From positions 1 through 50,552 of the forward strand of contig JAEKLF010000055.1 in NCBI GenBank assembly GCA_019509985.1: DNA of 50,552 bases. The letters run 5' to 3'. Shown here piece by piece: positions 1 to 8,496 of the stretch. The stretch is from Burkholderiales bacterium. Its GTDB lineage: Bacteria > Pseudomonadota > Gammaproteobacteria > Burkholderiales > Burkholderiaceae_C. Position numbers and translations under genes: made by a program. Each line of letters begins with the position of its first letter. Positions within the stretch are counted from its first letter, which is position 1. Below the pieces are notes generated by a model, which was given only the letters and a program-made list of their open reading frames with translations, searched no databases and was not told the DNA's origin.

Positions 1-256
1 CGGCCAGCGCGGCCTCGTGCGTCGCGGCCACGGCCGTGCGGCCCGGCGCGGCGAGGGCGACGTGGGTGCCGCGCGCGACCACCGCCTCGTCGGCCGGCAC
101 CGGGTAGAGAAAGAAGCTCCACTGCTGCTCGGTGCCGAATGCGGCCTCGCCGCCGGTGTCGCGCAGCAGCTGCAGGCCCAGCGGCGCCAGCACGCGGCTG
201 TAGAAGGCCACTGCGTCGGCGTAGCGCCGCGTGCCCAGGGAAACATGGTCGATCAT
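1..256 (-). CDS. VOC (glyoxalase-fold) family protein, 3' end outside window
   Basis: The leftward frame starts at the ATG at 256-254 and runs off the left edge, so only about 85 N-terminal residues are visible. It opens MIDHVSLGTRRYADAVAFYS and continues with VLAPLGLQLL and QQWSFFLYPVP. This is the usual first beta-alpha-beta unit of the vicinal-oxygen-chelate superfamily, with a metal-ligand candidate His at residue 4 (MIDHV). Members include glyoxalases, dioxygenases and resistance proteins, and nothing here identifies the substrate. It is transcribed away from the signal peptidase gene. Confidence 0.75.
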   Translation of the reverse strand, partial: MIDHVSLGTRRYADAVAFYSRVLAPLGLQLLRDTGGEAAFGTEQQWSFFLYPVPADEAVVARGTHVALAAPGRTAVAATHEAALA

Positions 257-468
257 CCAGACTCCTCGTCATAGACAGCGGCCGCGCAGACCTCGCGCAG
301 CCGGACCGTCATGCTAGGAAACAGCCAGCGTGGATTGGCCGCAAGATGGCCCGCCGCGGCGCCGTTTGGCGGCAATTCGGACGCGACCGGCCGCCGCTCG
401 CACGCCCCAACCCGCCATTCGCCCGCCCAGGGCCCAGCGGCACCGGCGGCGCGCGCAGCATGCGGCCC

Positions 469-1155
469 ATGAACCTGAAACGCCTGCTCCGCGACAACCG
501 CGGCTTCATCCTCTTCCTGTTCAGCTTCGCGCTGCTGCGCACGGCGGTTGCCGACTGGAACCCCATCCCCTCGGGCTCCATGCGGCCGACGCTGCTGGAG
601 GGCGACGTCGTGCTCGTCAACCGCCTGGCCTATGACCTGAAGCTGCCGCTGACCGACATCGTGCTGCTGCCGCTGGGCGAGCCGCAGCGCGGCGATGTCG
701 TCACGCTCAGCTCGCCGGCCGGCGGCACGCGGCTCATCAAGCGCATCGTCGGCCTGCCGGGCGACCGCATCGCGATGCGCAACGAGGTGCTGATCCTGAA
801 CGGCCAGCCGCTCAGCTATGGCGACACGCAAAACCACGGCGAGACGCTGGCGCCGGGCTGGGCCATCGACGCGGTGCGCGCCACCGAAGACCTCGGCGGC
901 CATCCGCACACCGTGCAGTTCCTGCCGGCCCTGCGCGCCCGGCGCGACTTCGCCGAGATCACCGTGCCGGCGGGCCAATACTTCCTGCTCGGCGACAACC
1001 GCGACAACAGCGAGGACTCGCGCTTCATCGGCACCGTGCCGCGCGAGAAGCTGATCGGCCGCGCCCACCACGTGCTCGTGGCGGCGGACTGGCTGGGCGA
1101 GGACGGCTGGCGCATGGCGCCGCGGTTCGAGCGCTGGGTATCGGCGATCCGCTGA
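469..1155 (+). CDS. lepB: Signal peptidase I
   Basis: A membrane-bound serine protease that removes signal peptides from secreted preproteins on the periplasmic face. From the ATG at 469 the product is 228 residues. A single hydrophobic anchor (about residues 12-28) precedes the catalytic motif PSGSM with Ser37. The general-base Lys91 lies in the box LIKRIVGLPGD, and the C-terminal box GDNRDNSEDSR is intact. E. coli LepB is longer (324 aa) and has two N-terminal membrane segments; this one has a single anchor, as in shorter type I enzymes. An in-frame ATG at 460 would add three residues, and neither start has a strong ribosome site. There is no lepA next to it, so this is a stand-alone and possibly second copy. 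Confidence 0.9.
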   Translation: MNLKRLLRDNRGFILFLFSFALLRTAVADWNPIPSGSMRPTLLEGDVVLVNRLAYDLKLPLTDIVLLPLGEPQRGDVVTLSSPAGGTRLIKRIVGLPGDRIAMRNEVLILNGQPLSYGDTQNHGETLAPGWAIDAVRATEDLGGHPHTVQFLPALRARRDFAEITVPAGQYFLLGDNRDNSEDSRFIGTVPREKLIGRAHHVLVAADWLGEDGWRMAPRFERWVSAIR

Positions 1156-1165
1156 CCGCGCCTGA

Positions 1166-1609
1166 TCAGGGTTTCGCGCCCAACACCGCCCGCCCGCTGC
1201 GCAGATCGGCGGGCACCGACACATGCTCGTGATCGATCCGCCAACGGCCGTCGATGCGGCGATAGCAGGCCGTCCAGCGCACCCAGCGCTCCACCTTCTC
1301 GCCGGCCGATGTGGTGCCGGCCGTCCGGTTGAGGCTGTGGCTGTAGGCGAGGTCGCCGCTCACCGCGACCACCCAATCGCGAACCTCGTAGTCGATAGGC
1401 CCCTGGTAGGCATGGAAGAGCTTGCGCCAGCGCTCGCGGAAGGCCTCACCGCCGCCATGCTGCAACGCTGGGCCGAGATCGAAGGACAGCACACCGGGCG
1501 CGAAGACGGATAGGGCCAGGTCGACGTCCTTGCTGCGGATGGCCTGCGCGAGGAGATCGACCAGCGCCCGGATCTCGACCTCGTCCTGGCTCGGATGGCT
1601 TGCGGTCAT
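1166..1609 (-). CDS. NTF2-like (SnoaL/SgcJ type) protein
   Basis: A 147-residue protein with the pattern of the cone-shaped NTF2/SnoaL fold. An N-terminal helix pair (EVEIRALVDLLAQAIRSKDV) is followed by FAPGVLSFDLGP and a C-terminal beta sheet containing WVRWTACYRRIDGRWRIDHE. The second-half motif DGRWRIDHEHVSVP matches stress-related SgcJ/EcaC and YybH-like members, many of which have no assigned reaction. I start at the ATG at 1609. An in-frame ATG at 1660 would add 17 residues without helical character. It converges on lepB with only 10 bp between the stops. Confidence 0.75.
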   Translation of the reverse strand: MTASHPSQDEVEIRALVDLLAQAIRSKDVDLALSVFAPGVLSFDLGPALQHGGGEAFRERWRKLFHAYQGPIDYEVRDWVVAVSGDLAYSHSLNRTAGTTSAGEKVERWVRWTACYRRIDGRWRIDHEHVSVPADLRSGRAVLGAKP

Positions 1610-1802
1610 GACGCCATCCTGCGTCGCGCTCGGTGCCGGATGGGTGAACATTCGCAACATCCGCGCGCCGCCCCGGCCGCGGCTGGCCCGTCGACATGGC
1701 GGGAGCCGGGCCTATCCATCGCTGCGTGCGCGCCTGGCTCTGGCGGCTTGCTACCCTGCTGGCCGATCGCGAGATGAGTCGCGGCGAATCAGGGAGATTC
1801 GG

Positions 1803-2783
1803 ATGATCGTTCCCAACCACTGGGCAGAAGCGCGCACGACCGTGCGCGTGAAGGGCCGCAATGCCACGCTGCGCCGCTTCGGCTGGTCCGACGAAAGCCC
1901 CGCCGATGCCCAGACGAAGGCCGAGTTGCGCGTCGCCGAGGCCGCGCGACTCGCGGTCGGCGGCAACAAGGTGCCACGCCGAGAACTCAAGCGCGCCTAC
2001 AACGGGGCCGACGGCGTGCCCATCCGCGAGGAAGTGCTGGCCCGGCACGGCGAGGCCGTCATCACGCGCAATGCTTATGGTGCGAGGTGCCTGAATGTGC
2101 TGGACCTGCTGATCGCGGATGTGGACTTCAACGCCGAACCCGACTGGTGGCTGCGAGTCAGCAGCCGTGCGCTGGCGTTCGCGTTGGCCGTTCCGATGAT
2201 CGTCTGGAACCACGACTGGAAGATCCTGATCGCTGGCGTGCTGGTGCTGCTCTTCGGCGCCAAGCTACTTCTCAAGCCGATGCAGTGGCTTGCCGAGAAC
2301 GTGGCTCCGCCTGCCGCTGACCTCGCTCGCAACCGCGTCGCTGGCTTCGTCAGCCGCAACGCCGGCTGGCGCGTGCGCCTGTACCGCACGCCCGCGGGTA
2401 TTCGGCTGATCGCGACGCATGCGCGCATGGCTCCCAATGCGGCCCAGACCCGCGAATTCTTCGATGCCGTGGGTACCGACCCCGTCTACGCGCGCATGTG
2501 TTTGAACCAGAACTGCTTCCGCGCGCGCCTGACCGCCAAGCCCTGGCGCATCGGCATCCCCGATCACCTCAAGCCTCGCCCCGGCGTCTGGCCCATCCGG
2601 CCAGAGAGGATGGCGGCGCGGGACGCCTGGGTGAGGCGCTATGAACGCGAGGCAGAGGCTTTTGCCGCCTGCCACTACGAGGAGACGTTGGGTCACGGGT
2701 CTGAAGACCCCGGCCTTGCGCCTCTCGTCGCGTTGCACGATGCCCAGGCGAAAGCGCTGGACGACATCCGGCCCCTGGCCTGA
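1803..2783 (+). CDS. Conserved membrane protein of unknown function
   Basis: A 326-residue protein with a GGGAG ribosome site about 7 bases before the ATG. The N-terminal 125 residues are soluble and charged. Two adjacent hydrophobic segments (about residues 121-135, ALAFALAVPMIVW, and 139-158, KILIAGVLVLLFGAKLLL) form a hairpin. A soluble C-terminal domain follows, with RLYRTPAGIRLIATHARM, DPVYARMCLNQNCFRARLTA and a conserved-looking KPWR. I recall similar YRT-G-R / CFRARLTPKPWR proteins annotated only as hypothetical. The cysteines in the CLNQNCFRA stretch could bind metal, but nothing establishes a function. It is probably transcribed alone. Confidence 0.75.
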   Translation: MIVPNHWAEARTTVRVKGRNATLRRFGWSDESPADAQTKAELRVAEAARLAVGGNKVPRRELKRAYNGADGVPIREEVLARHGEAVITRNAYGARCLNVLDLLIADVDFNAEPDWWLRVSSRALAFALAVPMIVWNHDWKILIAGVLVLLFGAKLLLKPMQWLAENVAPPAADLARNRVAGFVSRNAGWRVRLYRTPAGIRLIATHARMAPNAAQTREFFDAVGTDPVYARMCLNQNCFRARLTAKPWRIGIPDHLKPRPGVWPIRPERMAARDAWVRRYEREAEAFAACHYEETLGHGSEDPGLAPLVALHDAQAKALDDIRPLA

Positions 2784-3022
2784 TGGATCCAGATCGGACG
2801 GGCCAATCTAGGTTCCGAAGAGCGCGCCAAGTCCACTTTGCGGGAGCCGTCGTCCGATCCCACTGCCTCGGCTCACAGTGGCCGGCCCCAACCGCTGCCC
2901 CGTCCCTACACTGTCACGGTCGTCTAGTGCGCATCGCCGTCCTCTGACGACTGCACGATTCGTTTTGTCGAGGGTTTAAGAACATGACTACAAGAAACGG
3001 GCAGGGCGGCGGTGGAGTTGCA

Positions 3023-3799
3023 ATGACGCTCTTGCGGCGCAGTGCCGTCTTGGCGTGTGCTCTAGCGGGCAGCCTTGCGCATGCTGAGAATGGCTCGGCA
3101 GGCCATTCCAGCGCTGACTGGTGGGTAGCGGGCGCCACGATAGCGCTTGCGTTGATTACCCTGGTTCTTGCGGTGTACACAGCACGCCTGTGGCGGTCCA
3201 CAAAAGAAGCGGGCGAGCGACAGTCGAACGAGATGAAAGATTCGATCGCGCAAGCTATTCGCTCCGCTGACGCTATGGAAGCAGTTGCCGAAGCGACACG
3301 AGCCAACGCAGCGTTGATGCAAGCCACGTTGCATAGGCAAATGCGTGCGTACGTGACCGTGGATTTGGGCCAGGCTTTCCATCAAGACGAGCGGCTTCGC
3401 TTCGAAGGGAAGCCTGCGCTAGAGAACACTGGATTCACGCCGGCAAGAAACGTGAGCTATCGCTTTATGGCCGATGTGCTGCCGGCAAACCTCGCGGCGA
3501 ATTACAACTTTCCGGAGCCCCCAGAGGAAATTCGGAACGATGCGTCTTTGGCCCCGCGTCAGAAGTTGCTTGCCAGTGGCGGCATCGTGCAGCGCCGCTT
3601 CTCTGACGCCGAGGTGGAAGAGATCATGGCCGGCGAGGGCCGGAAGCTCTATGTCTGGGGAACTGTCAGCTACAACGACATCTTTGGCGAACAGCGTTGG
3701 CAGACGGACTTCTGTGTGAGCATCACCTTCTTCCAAGTGGAGGACGGTGGGTATCGTTCCCACTACCACTATCACCCGACGCACAACGGTATGACCTGA
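3023..3799 (+). CDS. Hypothetical membrane-anchored protein
   Basis: A 258-residue protein from the ATG at 3023, which has a GGTGGAG ribosome site 5 bases upstream and begins a signal-peptide-like run (MTLLRRSAVLACALAGSLAHA). A start at 2984 is possible but puts a Gly-rich stretch before the signal. A membrane segment follows at about residues 33-52 (WWVAGATIALALITLVLAVYT), then a charged alpha-helical stretch rich in Ala, Glu and Met, and a C-terminal beta-rich domain beginning RQMRAYVTVDLGQ. This layout is common in uncharacterised proteins of accessory DNA. One sampled 60-base line is 58% G+C, lower than its neighbours, which suggests acquisition. The 223 bp upstream show no clear motif. 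Confidence 0.7.
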   Translation: MTLLRRSAVLACALAGSLAHAENGSAGHSSADWWVAGATIALALITLVLAVYTARLWRSTKEAGERQSNEMKDSIAQAIRSADAMEAVAEATRANAALMQATLHRQMRAYVTVDLGQAFHQDERLRFEGKPALENTGFTPARNVSYRFMADVLPANLAANYNFPEPPEEIRNDASLAPRQKLLASGGIVQRRFSDAEVEEIMAGEGRKLYVWGTVSYNDIFGEQRWQTDFCVSITFFQVEDGGYRSHYHYHPTHNGMT

Positions 3800-3849
3800 G
3801 CGCAGGGGCTGCTTCCAGCCTGAAGCCGGCCTTCGGGCCATGCTCCACC

Positions 3850-5145
3850 TCACTCCTCCCACCGAAACCGCCAGATCGCGATCAGCCCGAACACGAGGCT
3901 GAACCCCAGCATGACCGCACTCGGCAACAGTGCCGCCGAGAACGGCTGACCACGCCACGTCATCGCGTCCAGTGCGTCCACCGCCCAGCGCGTCGGCACG
4001 GCGAATGACACGGTCTGCAGCCACTCGGGAAAGATGAAGGCCGGCACCCAGGCGCCGCCGAGCATGACCATCAGCAGCGTGGCCAGGATGGCCAGGCCGC
4101 GAGTGGCTTCCGGCGTGCGGCCGAGTGAGGCGATGAGCAGGCCGAAGCTGGCCGTCAGCAGTGCGAAGCAGGCCAGCACCAGCGCGAAGCCCACCGGGCT
4201 GCCGAGCACGCGCACGCCGAAGGCGGCGATGGCGACGACGTAGATGACGGCGAAGACGACGAGCGAGATCAGCGCGCTGGCCGCGATGCGGGCGCCGAGC
4301 AGCTGGGTGCGTGACAGCGGCGCGGCGCGCAGCCGCTTCCACAGGCCCAGGCGGCGCATCAACAGCAACCCCATGCCCATCTCGACGCCGCTCATCAGGA
4401 TGAACTGCACGCCCATGCCGGCGAAGGAGTGGGCATAGCTGTTGTAGGCCACCGGGGCGGCGTTGGCTGCGGACTGCAGAGCCTCGACCTCGCGTGTCGT
4501 GTAGGGCATGGACAGGCCGCCGGCCTGCGGTGCCGACGCGTGGGCGCCGGTCGACGCGGCCTCGCGCTTTTGCACGGCGCCGATGCTGTCGAACATGCGC
4601 ACAAGGTCGGCACGGCGTTCGGGGTCCAGGCCTTTGGACTGCTCGACCTGCTGCTTCAGGTCCGCCAGCATGGGGCTGTTGGCGCTGAAGGTGGAGCGGC
4701 TGACTTCCTGCATCAGCGTCTGCGCCAGCAAGCCCCGCACGACGGCCAGCGCGCTGGCTTGCGAGGGGTCGTAGTGCAGCACGATCTCGGGCTTGGGCGT
4801 GCGGCCAAACATCGCACCAGCCGCCTGCTGGCCCAGGCCCGGCGGCAGGATGGCCACGGCGCGCAGCTTGCCCGCGCGCACCTGGGCGACGGCATCGGCC
4901 TCGTCGGTGACGGTGGTCTTCAGCGTAGCCTCGGCCTGCAGCGCGGCGACGACGCGCTGCGACAGCGGGCTGTGGTCCAGGTCGACGACGCCGACGGCGA
5001 TGCCCGCCATCTTGCTGTTGCCGCCGAACAGGCTGCCGAAGAACGCGGCGATGAGGATGGGCGCGACGATGCTCATCAGCAGTGCGCGGCGGTTGGAGAA
5101 GTGCAGCTTGAGTTCTGCACGGACGAGGGCGAGCACGGCTTGCAT
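3850..5145 (-). CDS. ABC-2 type transporter permease
   Basis: The 431-residue membrane component of an exporter. It begins MQAVLALVRAELKLHFSNRR followed by a first membrane helix (ALLMSIVAPILIAAFFGSLF). A large extracytoplasmic region spans about residues 45-245, and the C-terminal half has five hydrophobic segments (for example SALISLVVFAVIYVVAIAAF and VLACFALLTASFGLLIASLG). This is the layout of DrrB/NatB/YhaP-like ABC-2 permeases. It lies 12 bp downstream of the ATPase gene 5158-6084, which precedes it on the same strand, so the two form an operon and one transporter. The substrate cannot be inferred. Confidence 0.9.
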   Translation of the reverse strand: MQAVLALVRAELKLHFSNRRALLMSIVAPILIAAFFGSLFGGNSKMAGIAVGVVDLDHSPLSQRVVAALQAEATLKTTVTDEADAVAQVRAGKLRAVAILPPGLGQQAAGAMFGRTPKPEIVLHYDPSQASALAVVRGLLAQTLMQEVSRSTFSANSPMLADLKQQVEQSKGLDPERRADLVRMFDSIGAVQKREAASTGAHASAPQAGGLSMPYTTREVEALQSAANAAPVAYNSYAHSFAGMGVQFILMSGVEMGMGLLLMRRLGLWKRLRAAPLSRTQLLGARIAASALISLVVFAVIYVVAIAAFGVRVLGSPVGFALVLACFALLTASFGLLIASLGRTPEATRGLAILATLLMVMLGGAWVPAFIFPEWLQTVSFAVPTRWAVDALDAMTWRGQPFSAALLPSAVMLGFSLVFGLIAIWRFRWEE

Positions 5146-5157
5146 GGTTCGGTCCTC

Positions 5158-6084
<927 letters not shown>

Positions 6085-6218
6085 CCCGTCACCTCCGGAA
6101 CTCAAACTGGCGTGCATGCTAGGGCCCGGCTTCCCGGTGGCGCAGAGGGTTGCGACGGATGGACGGCCGGGCGCGCGAATCGACAGCGCGGCGCGTGAAC
6201 GGCGAACATACTGCGGCC

Positions 6219-7130
6219 ATGGCGGCACGCATCGGCATCATCGGCACCGGCTGGGTGGGCACCAGCGTCGCGTTCTCGACGCTGCTGGCCGGCCATGCCA
6301 GCGCACTGTGGCTGCACGACCAGCGCGGCGACGTCGCCGAGGGCGAGGCCATGGACCTGGCCGACGGCGCGGCCTTCTACCCGCGCTGCGAGGTGGGCGC
6401 CGTGGCGCTGGCGCAGATGCGTGAGGCCGATATCGTCGTGCTGGCCGCCGGGCGCAATGGCCGGCCGGATGAAAGCCGGCTCGACCTGCTGCGCGACAAC
6501 GCACGGCTGGCCGCGGAGGTGGGCCGCGCGCTGGCGGGCTTCAGCGGCGTGGTGATCGTCGTGGCCAACCCGGTGGATGTGCTGACCCGCGTGATGGCGG
6601 ACGCGAGCGGCCTGCCACCCGAGCGCGTCATCGGCACCGGCACGCTGCTGGACACGGCCCGGCTGCGCGAACGGTTGGCCGTGCGCTTGCAGGTGTCGGC
6701 CCAGTCCGTGCATGCCCAGGTGCTGGGCGAGCATGGCGATTCATCGGTGCCGCTGTGGTCGACGGCGCGTGTCGGCGGCGTGCCGCTGCGCGACTGGCCG
6801 GGCTGGCAGGGCGACGACGAGGCGGTGCTCACGCAGTCGGTGCAACGCGCCGCCTACGAAGTCATCCGCCGCAAGGGCGCCACCAACCATGCCATCGGGC
6901 TCGTCACGGCCGAATTGATCGGCTGCATCACGCGCGACGAACGCCGGCTGCTGCCGGTCAGCCGCGTGCAGGCGGGCGCCTGCGGCCTTCATGGCGTGGC
7001 GCTGTCGCTGCCGACTCTGGTTGGCGCGGGCGGCGCCGTGGAAGTGCTTGAGCCGGCGCTGGATGCGGCCGAGCGCAAGGCGCTGGCGGCATCGGCCGCC
7101 GTGCTCGAACGCGCGTTCGCCTCGCTGTGA
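6219..7130 (+). CDS. Lactate/malate dehydrogenase family 2-hydroxyacid dehydrogenase
   Basis: A 303-residue NAD-dependent L-2-hydroxyacid dehydrogenase. The Rossmann start IGIIGTGWVGTSVA is followed by Asp34 at the end of beta-2, which favours NAD over NADP. The catalytic set is present: NPVDVLT (117-123), Asp145 and Arg148 in LLDTARLR, and proton-acceptor His172 in LGEHGDS. The substrate loop reads AAGRNGRPDESRLDLL. It aligns without gaps to the lactate dehydrogenase loop, but the residue that is Gln in lactate and Arg in malate dehydrogenases is Gly81. The true substrate is therefore uncertain and may be bulkier. It appears to be a single gene with no helpful metabolic neighbours. Confidence 0.85.
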   Translation: MAARIGIIGTGWVGTSVAFSTLLAGHASALWLHDQRGDVAEGEAMDLADGAAFYPRCEVGAVALAQMREADIVVLAAGRNGRPDESRLDLLRDNARLAAEVGRALAGFSGVVIVVANPVDVLTRVMADASGLPPERVIGTGTLLDTARLRERLAVRLQVSAQSVHAQVLGEHGDSSVPLWSTARVGGVPLRDWPGWQGDDEAVLTQSVQRAAYEVIRRKGATNHAIGLVTAELIGCITRDERRLLPVSRVQAGACGLHGVALSLPTLVGAGGAVEVLEPALDAAERKALAASAAVLERAFASL

Positions 7131-7246
7131 TCGGCGCATCCGGAAGAGCCCGACCAGCTCGTTGAGCCGGTGACCGAATCGGCGGTCTCCTGGAGGCGGC
7201 TGCTCCGCCCGCGGGGCAGCTCGATGGTGTCCTTGGCGGAGACGAT

Positions 7247-7879
7247 TCAAGACAACGCGGCCGCGAGATAGCCGCGCAGCATCTCGCGCAATTCGGCCAG
7301 CGCCGCCCGCGCAGCGGCCGGCGTGTCGGCCGCCGGGTCGTCGTTGAGCGCGACGGCGCTCTTCATGACCTGCTGCACCACCGTCGCCACAGCCAGCAGC
7401 CTGGCCTTGCCCAGCGAGGGTGCGTGCGGCGCCAGAAGCGCCACCAGCTGCACACGCATTGCGCGGCGCACCTCCAGCACGATGCTGTCCGGCGCGCCGG
7501 GCGTGTCCAGCAGGCGCGCAAACGACGGATGGCTGGCGCGGAAGTCGATCAGCGCTGCCACCAGCCGGCGGGCCAGCTCGTCCACATCCCAACCGACGCT
7601 GGCCTCGGCCATGGCCGCCAGCCGCGCGCTCAGGTCGGCGGCCTGCAGCTGGATCAGCGCCTGGGCGAGCGACTCCTTGGTCGGGAAGAACTGGTAGAGC
7701 GAGCCGATGGATGACTGCGCGGCCGCGGCGATTTCGGTGGTCGTCGCGGCGTCATAGCCCTTGTCGGCAAAGACCTGGGCGGCCGCGGTCAGCAGCGCCT
7801 CCACGCGTGCATGCCCGCGCTGTCGCCGCGGGCCCCGGCCTTCGGACTCGGCGCTGGACTTTTGTGAGGATTCCTTCAT
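7247..7879 (-). CDS. TetR/AcrR family transcriptional regulator
   Basis: A 210-residue repressor. The N-terminal helix-turn-helix (about residues 25-70) contains VEALLTAAAQVFADKGYDAA, TTTEIAAAAQSSIGSLYQFF and PTKESLAQALI, the typical TetR signature. The rest is the alpha-helical ligand and dimer domain. The start at 7879 gives MKESSQKSSAESEG, a short tail before the DNA-binding domain. Longer in-frame starts would overlap the presumed operators. It is divergent from the isochorismatase-like gene at 7921, and the 41-bp gap holds two copies of TGAGG-N4-C(C/T)TCA, so it very probably represses that gene and itself. Confidence 0.9.
   Translation of the reverse strand: MKESSQKSSAESEGRGPRRQRGHARVEALLTAAAQVFADKGYDAATTTEIAAAAQSSIGSLYQFFPTKESLAQALIQLQAADLSARLAAMAEASVGWDVDELARRLVAALIDFRASHPSFARLLDTPGAPDSIVLEVRRAMRVQLVALLAPHAPSLGKARLLAVATVVQQVMKSAVALNDDPAADTPAAARAALAELREMLRGYLAAALS
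7865..7878. promoter_or_regulatory. Probable TetR operator, copy 1
   Basis: The sequence TGAGGATTCCTTCA is an inverted repeat TGAGG-N4-CTTCA with one mismatch to the perfect copy 27 bp away. It overlaps the first bases of the tetR reading frame. It shares the leading decamer TTTGTGAGGA (7861-7870) with copy 2 (7888-7897). Confidence 0.6.
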
Positions 7880-7891
7880 AAAATCGATTTG

Positions 7892-7905
7892 TGAGGACAA
7901 CCTCA
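7892..7905. promoter_or_regulatory. Probable TetR operator, copy 2
   Basis: TGAGGACAACCTCA is a perfect TGAGG-N4-CCTCA palindrome 15 bp before the hydrolase ATG. It repeats copy 1 in the same orientation at a 27-bp period. Its position between divergent genes fits autoregulation plus control of the hydrolase. Confidence 0.65.
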
Positions 7906-7920
7906 TGAAAAGGACATCCC

Positions 7921-8484
7921 ATGCTAAATCCAACCCAGACCGCCCTCGTGCTCATCGACCTGCAGCGGGGCATCCTCGGCTTCGGCCGCGCGCCCCACGC
8001 GGCGGCCGACGTGGTGCGCCGGGCGGCCACGCTGGCGGCCCATGTCCGCGAGCGCGGCGGCCTGGTGGTGCGCGTGAAGGTGGGTTGGTCGGGCGACTTC
8101 GCCGATCTGCTGAAGCAGAGCACCGACCAGCCCGCGCCGCTGCCGCCCGGCGGCCTGCCGGCTCACTGGTGGGACGATCCCGCGGAGCTGCCGACGCAGC
8201 CCGACGACGTGGCCATCGTCAAACGCCAATGGAATGCCTTCCATGGCACCGAGCTGGACCTGCAGTTGCGCCGGCGCGGCATCACGACGCTGGTGCTGGG
8301 TGGCATCGTCACGCAGATCGGCGTGGAAGGCACGGCCCGCGCGGCCTGGGAGCTGGGCTATCAGCTCTGGATCGCCGAAGACCTGTGCAGCGCCGTGCTC
8401 GCCGAGCCGCACGAGGCCTCGTTCAAGTTCGTCATGCCGCGCCTCGGGCATGTGCGCCCGGCCGCGGAGATTCGTCTCGCTTAG
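7921..8484 (+). CDS. Isochorismatase-like hydrolase lacking the catalytic Cys
   Basis: A 187-residue alpha/beta protein of the isochorismatase/nicotinamidase superfamily. The N-terminal strand carries the catalytic Asp13 (ALVLIDLQRG), and Lys101 lies in VAIVKRQWNAF. The nucleophile loop reads GGIVTQIGVEGTAR: the Cys found in nicotinamidase-type members is replaced by Gly134. True isochorismatases such as PhzD and EntB also work without this Cys, so the protein may be an ether hydrolase rather than an amidase, or its substrate may be unknown. The ribosome site AAGGAC lies 6 bases before the ATG. It is divergent from tetR and probably controlled by it, and converges on the acyl-CoA dehydrogenase 12 bp away. 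Confidence 0.85.
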   Translation: MLNPTQTALVLIDLQRGILGFGRAPHAAADVVRRAATLAAHVRERGGLVVRVKVGWSGDFADLLKQSTDQPAPLPPGGLPAHWWDDPAELPTQPDDVAIVKRQWNAFHGTELDLQLRRRGITTLVLGGIVTQIGVEGTARAAWELGYQLWIAEDLCSAVLAEPHEASFKFVMPRLGHVRPAAEIRLA

Positions 8485-8496
8485 GGCTTGTGAACC

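Noticed and set aside
253..1224. Long minus-strand open frame opposite signal peptidase I
   Set aside because: It is antisense to a gene with intact catalytic motifs, is very Ala/Arg-rich and has no domain. High G+C removes stop codons in shadow frames.
2784..3022. Non-coding RNA or attachment site in the 239-bp gap before the lower-GC gene
   Set aside because: I see no convincing hairpin with a T-run, no direct repeat and no tRNA-like end.
3828..3839. GGCC-TTCG-GGCC stem-loop between convergent genes as a terminator
   Set aside because: The stem is only four pairs with no T-run; too weak to call.
7131..7246. Possible coding remnant between the dehydrogenase and tetR genes
   Set aside because: Short fragments such as RFGHRLNELVGLF appear in one frame, but there is no start, no ribosome site and no family resemblance.
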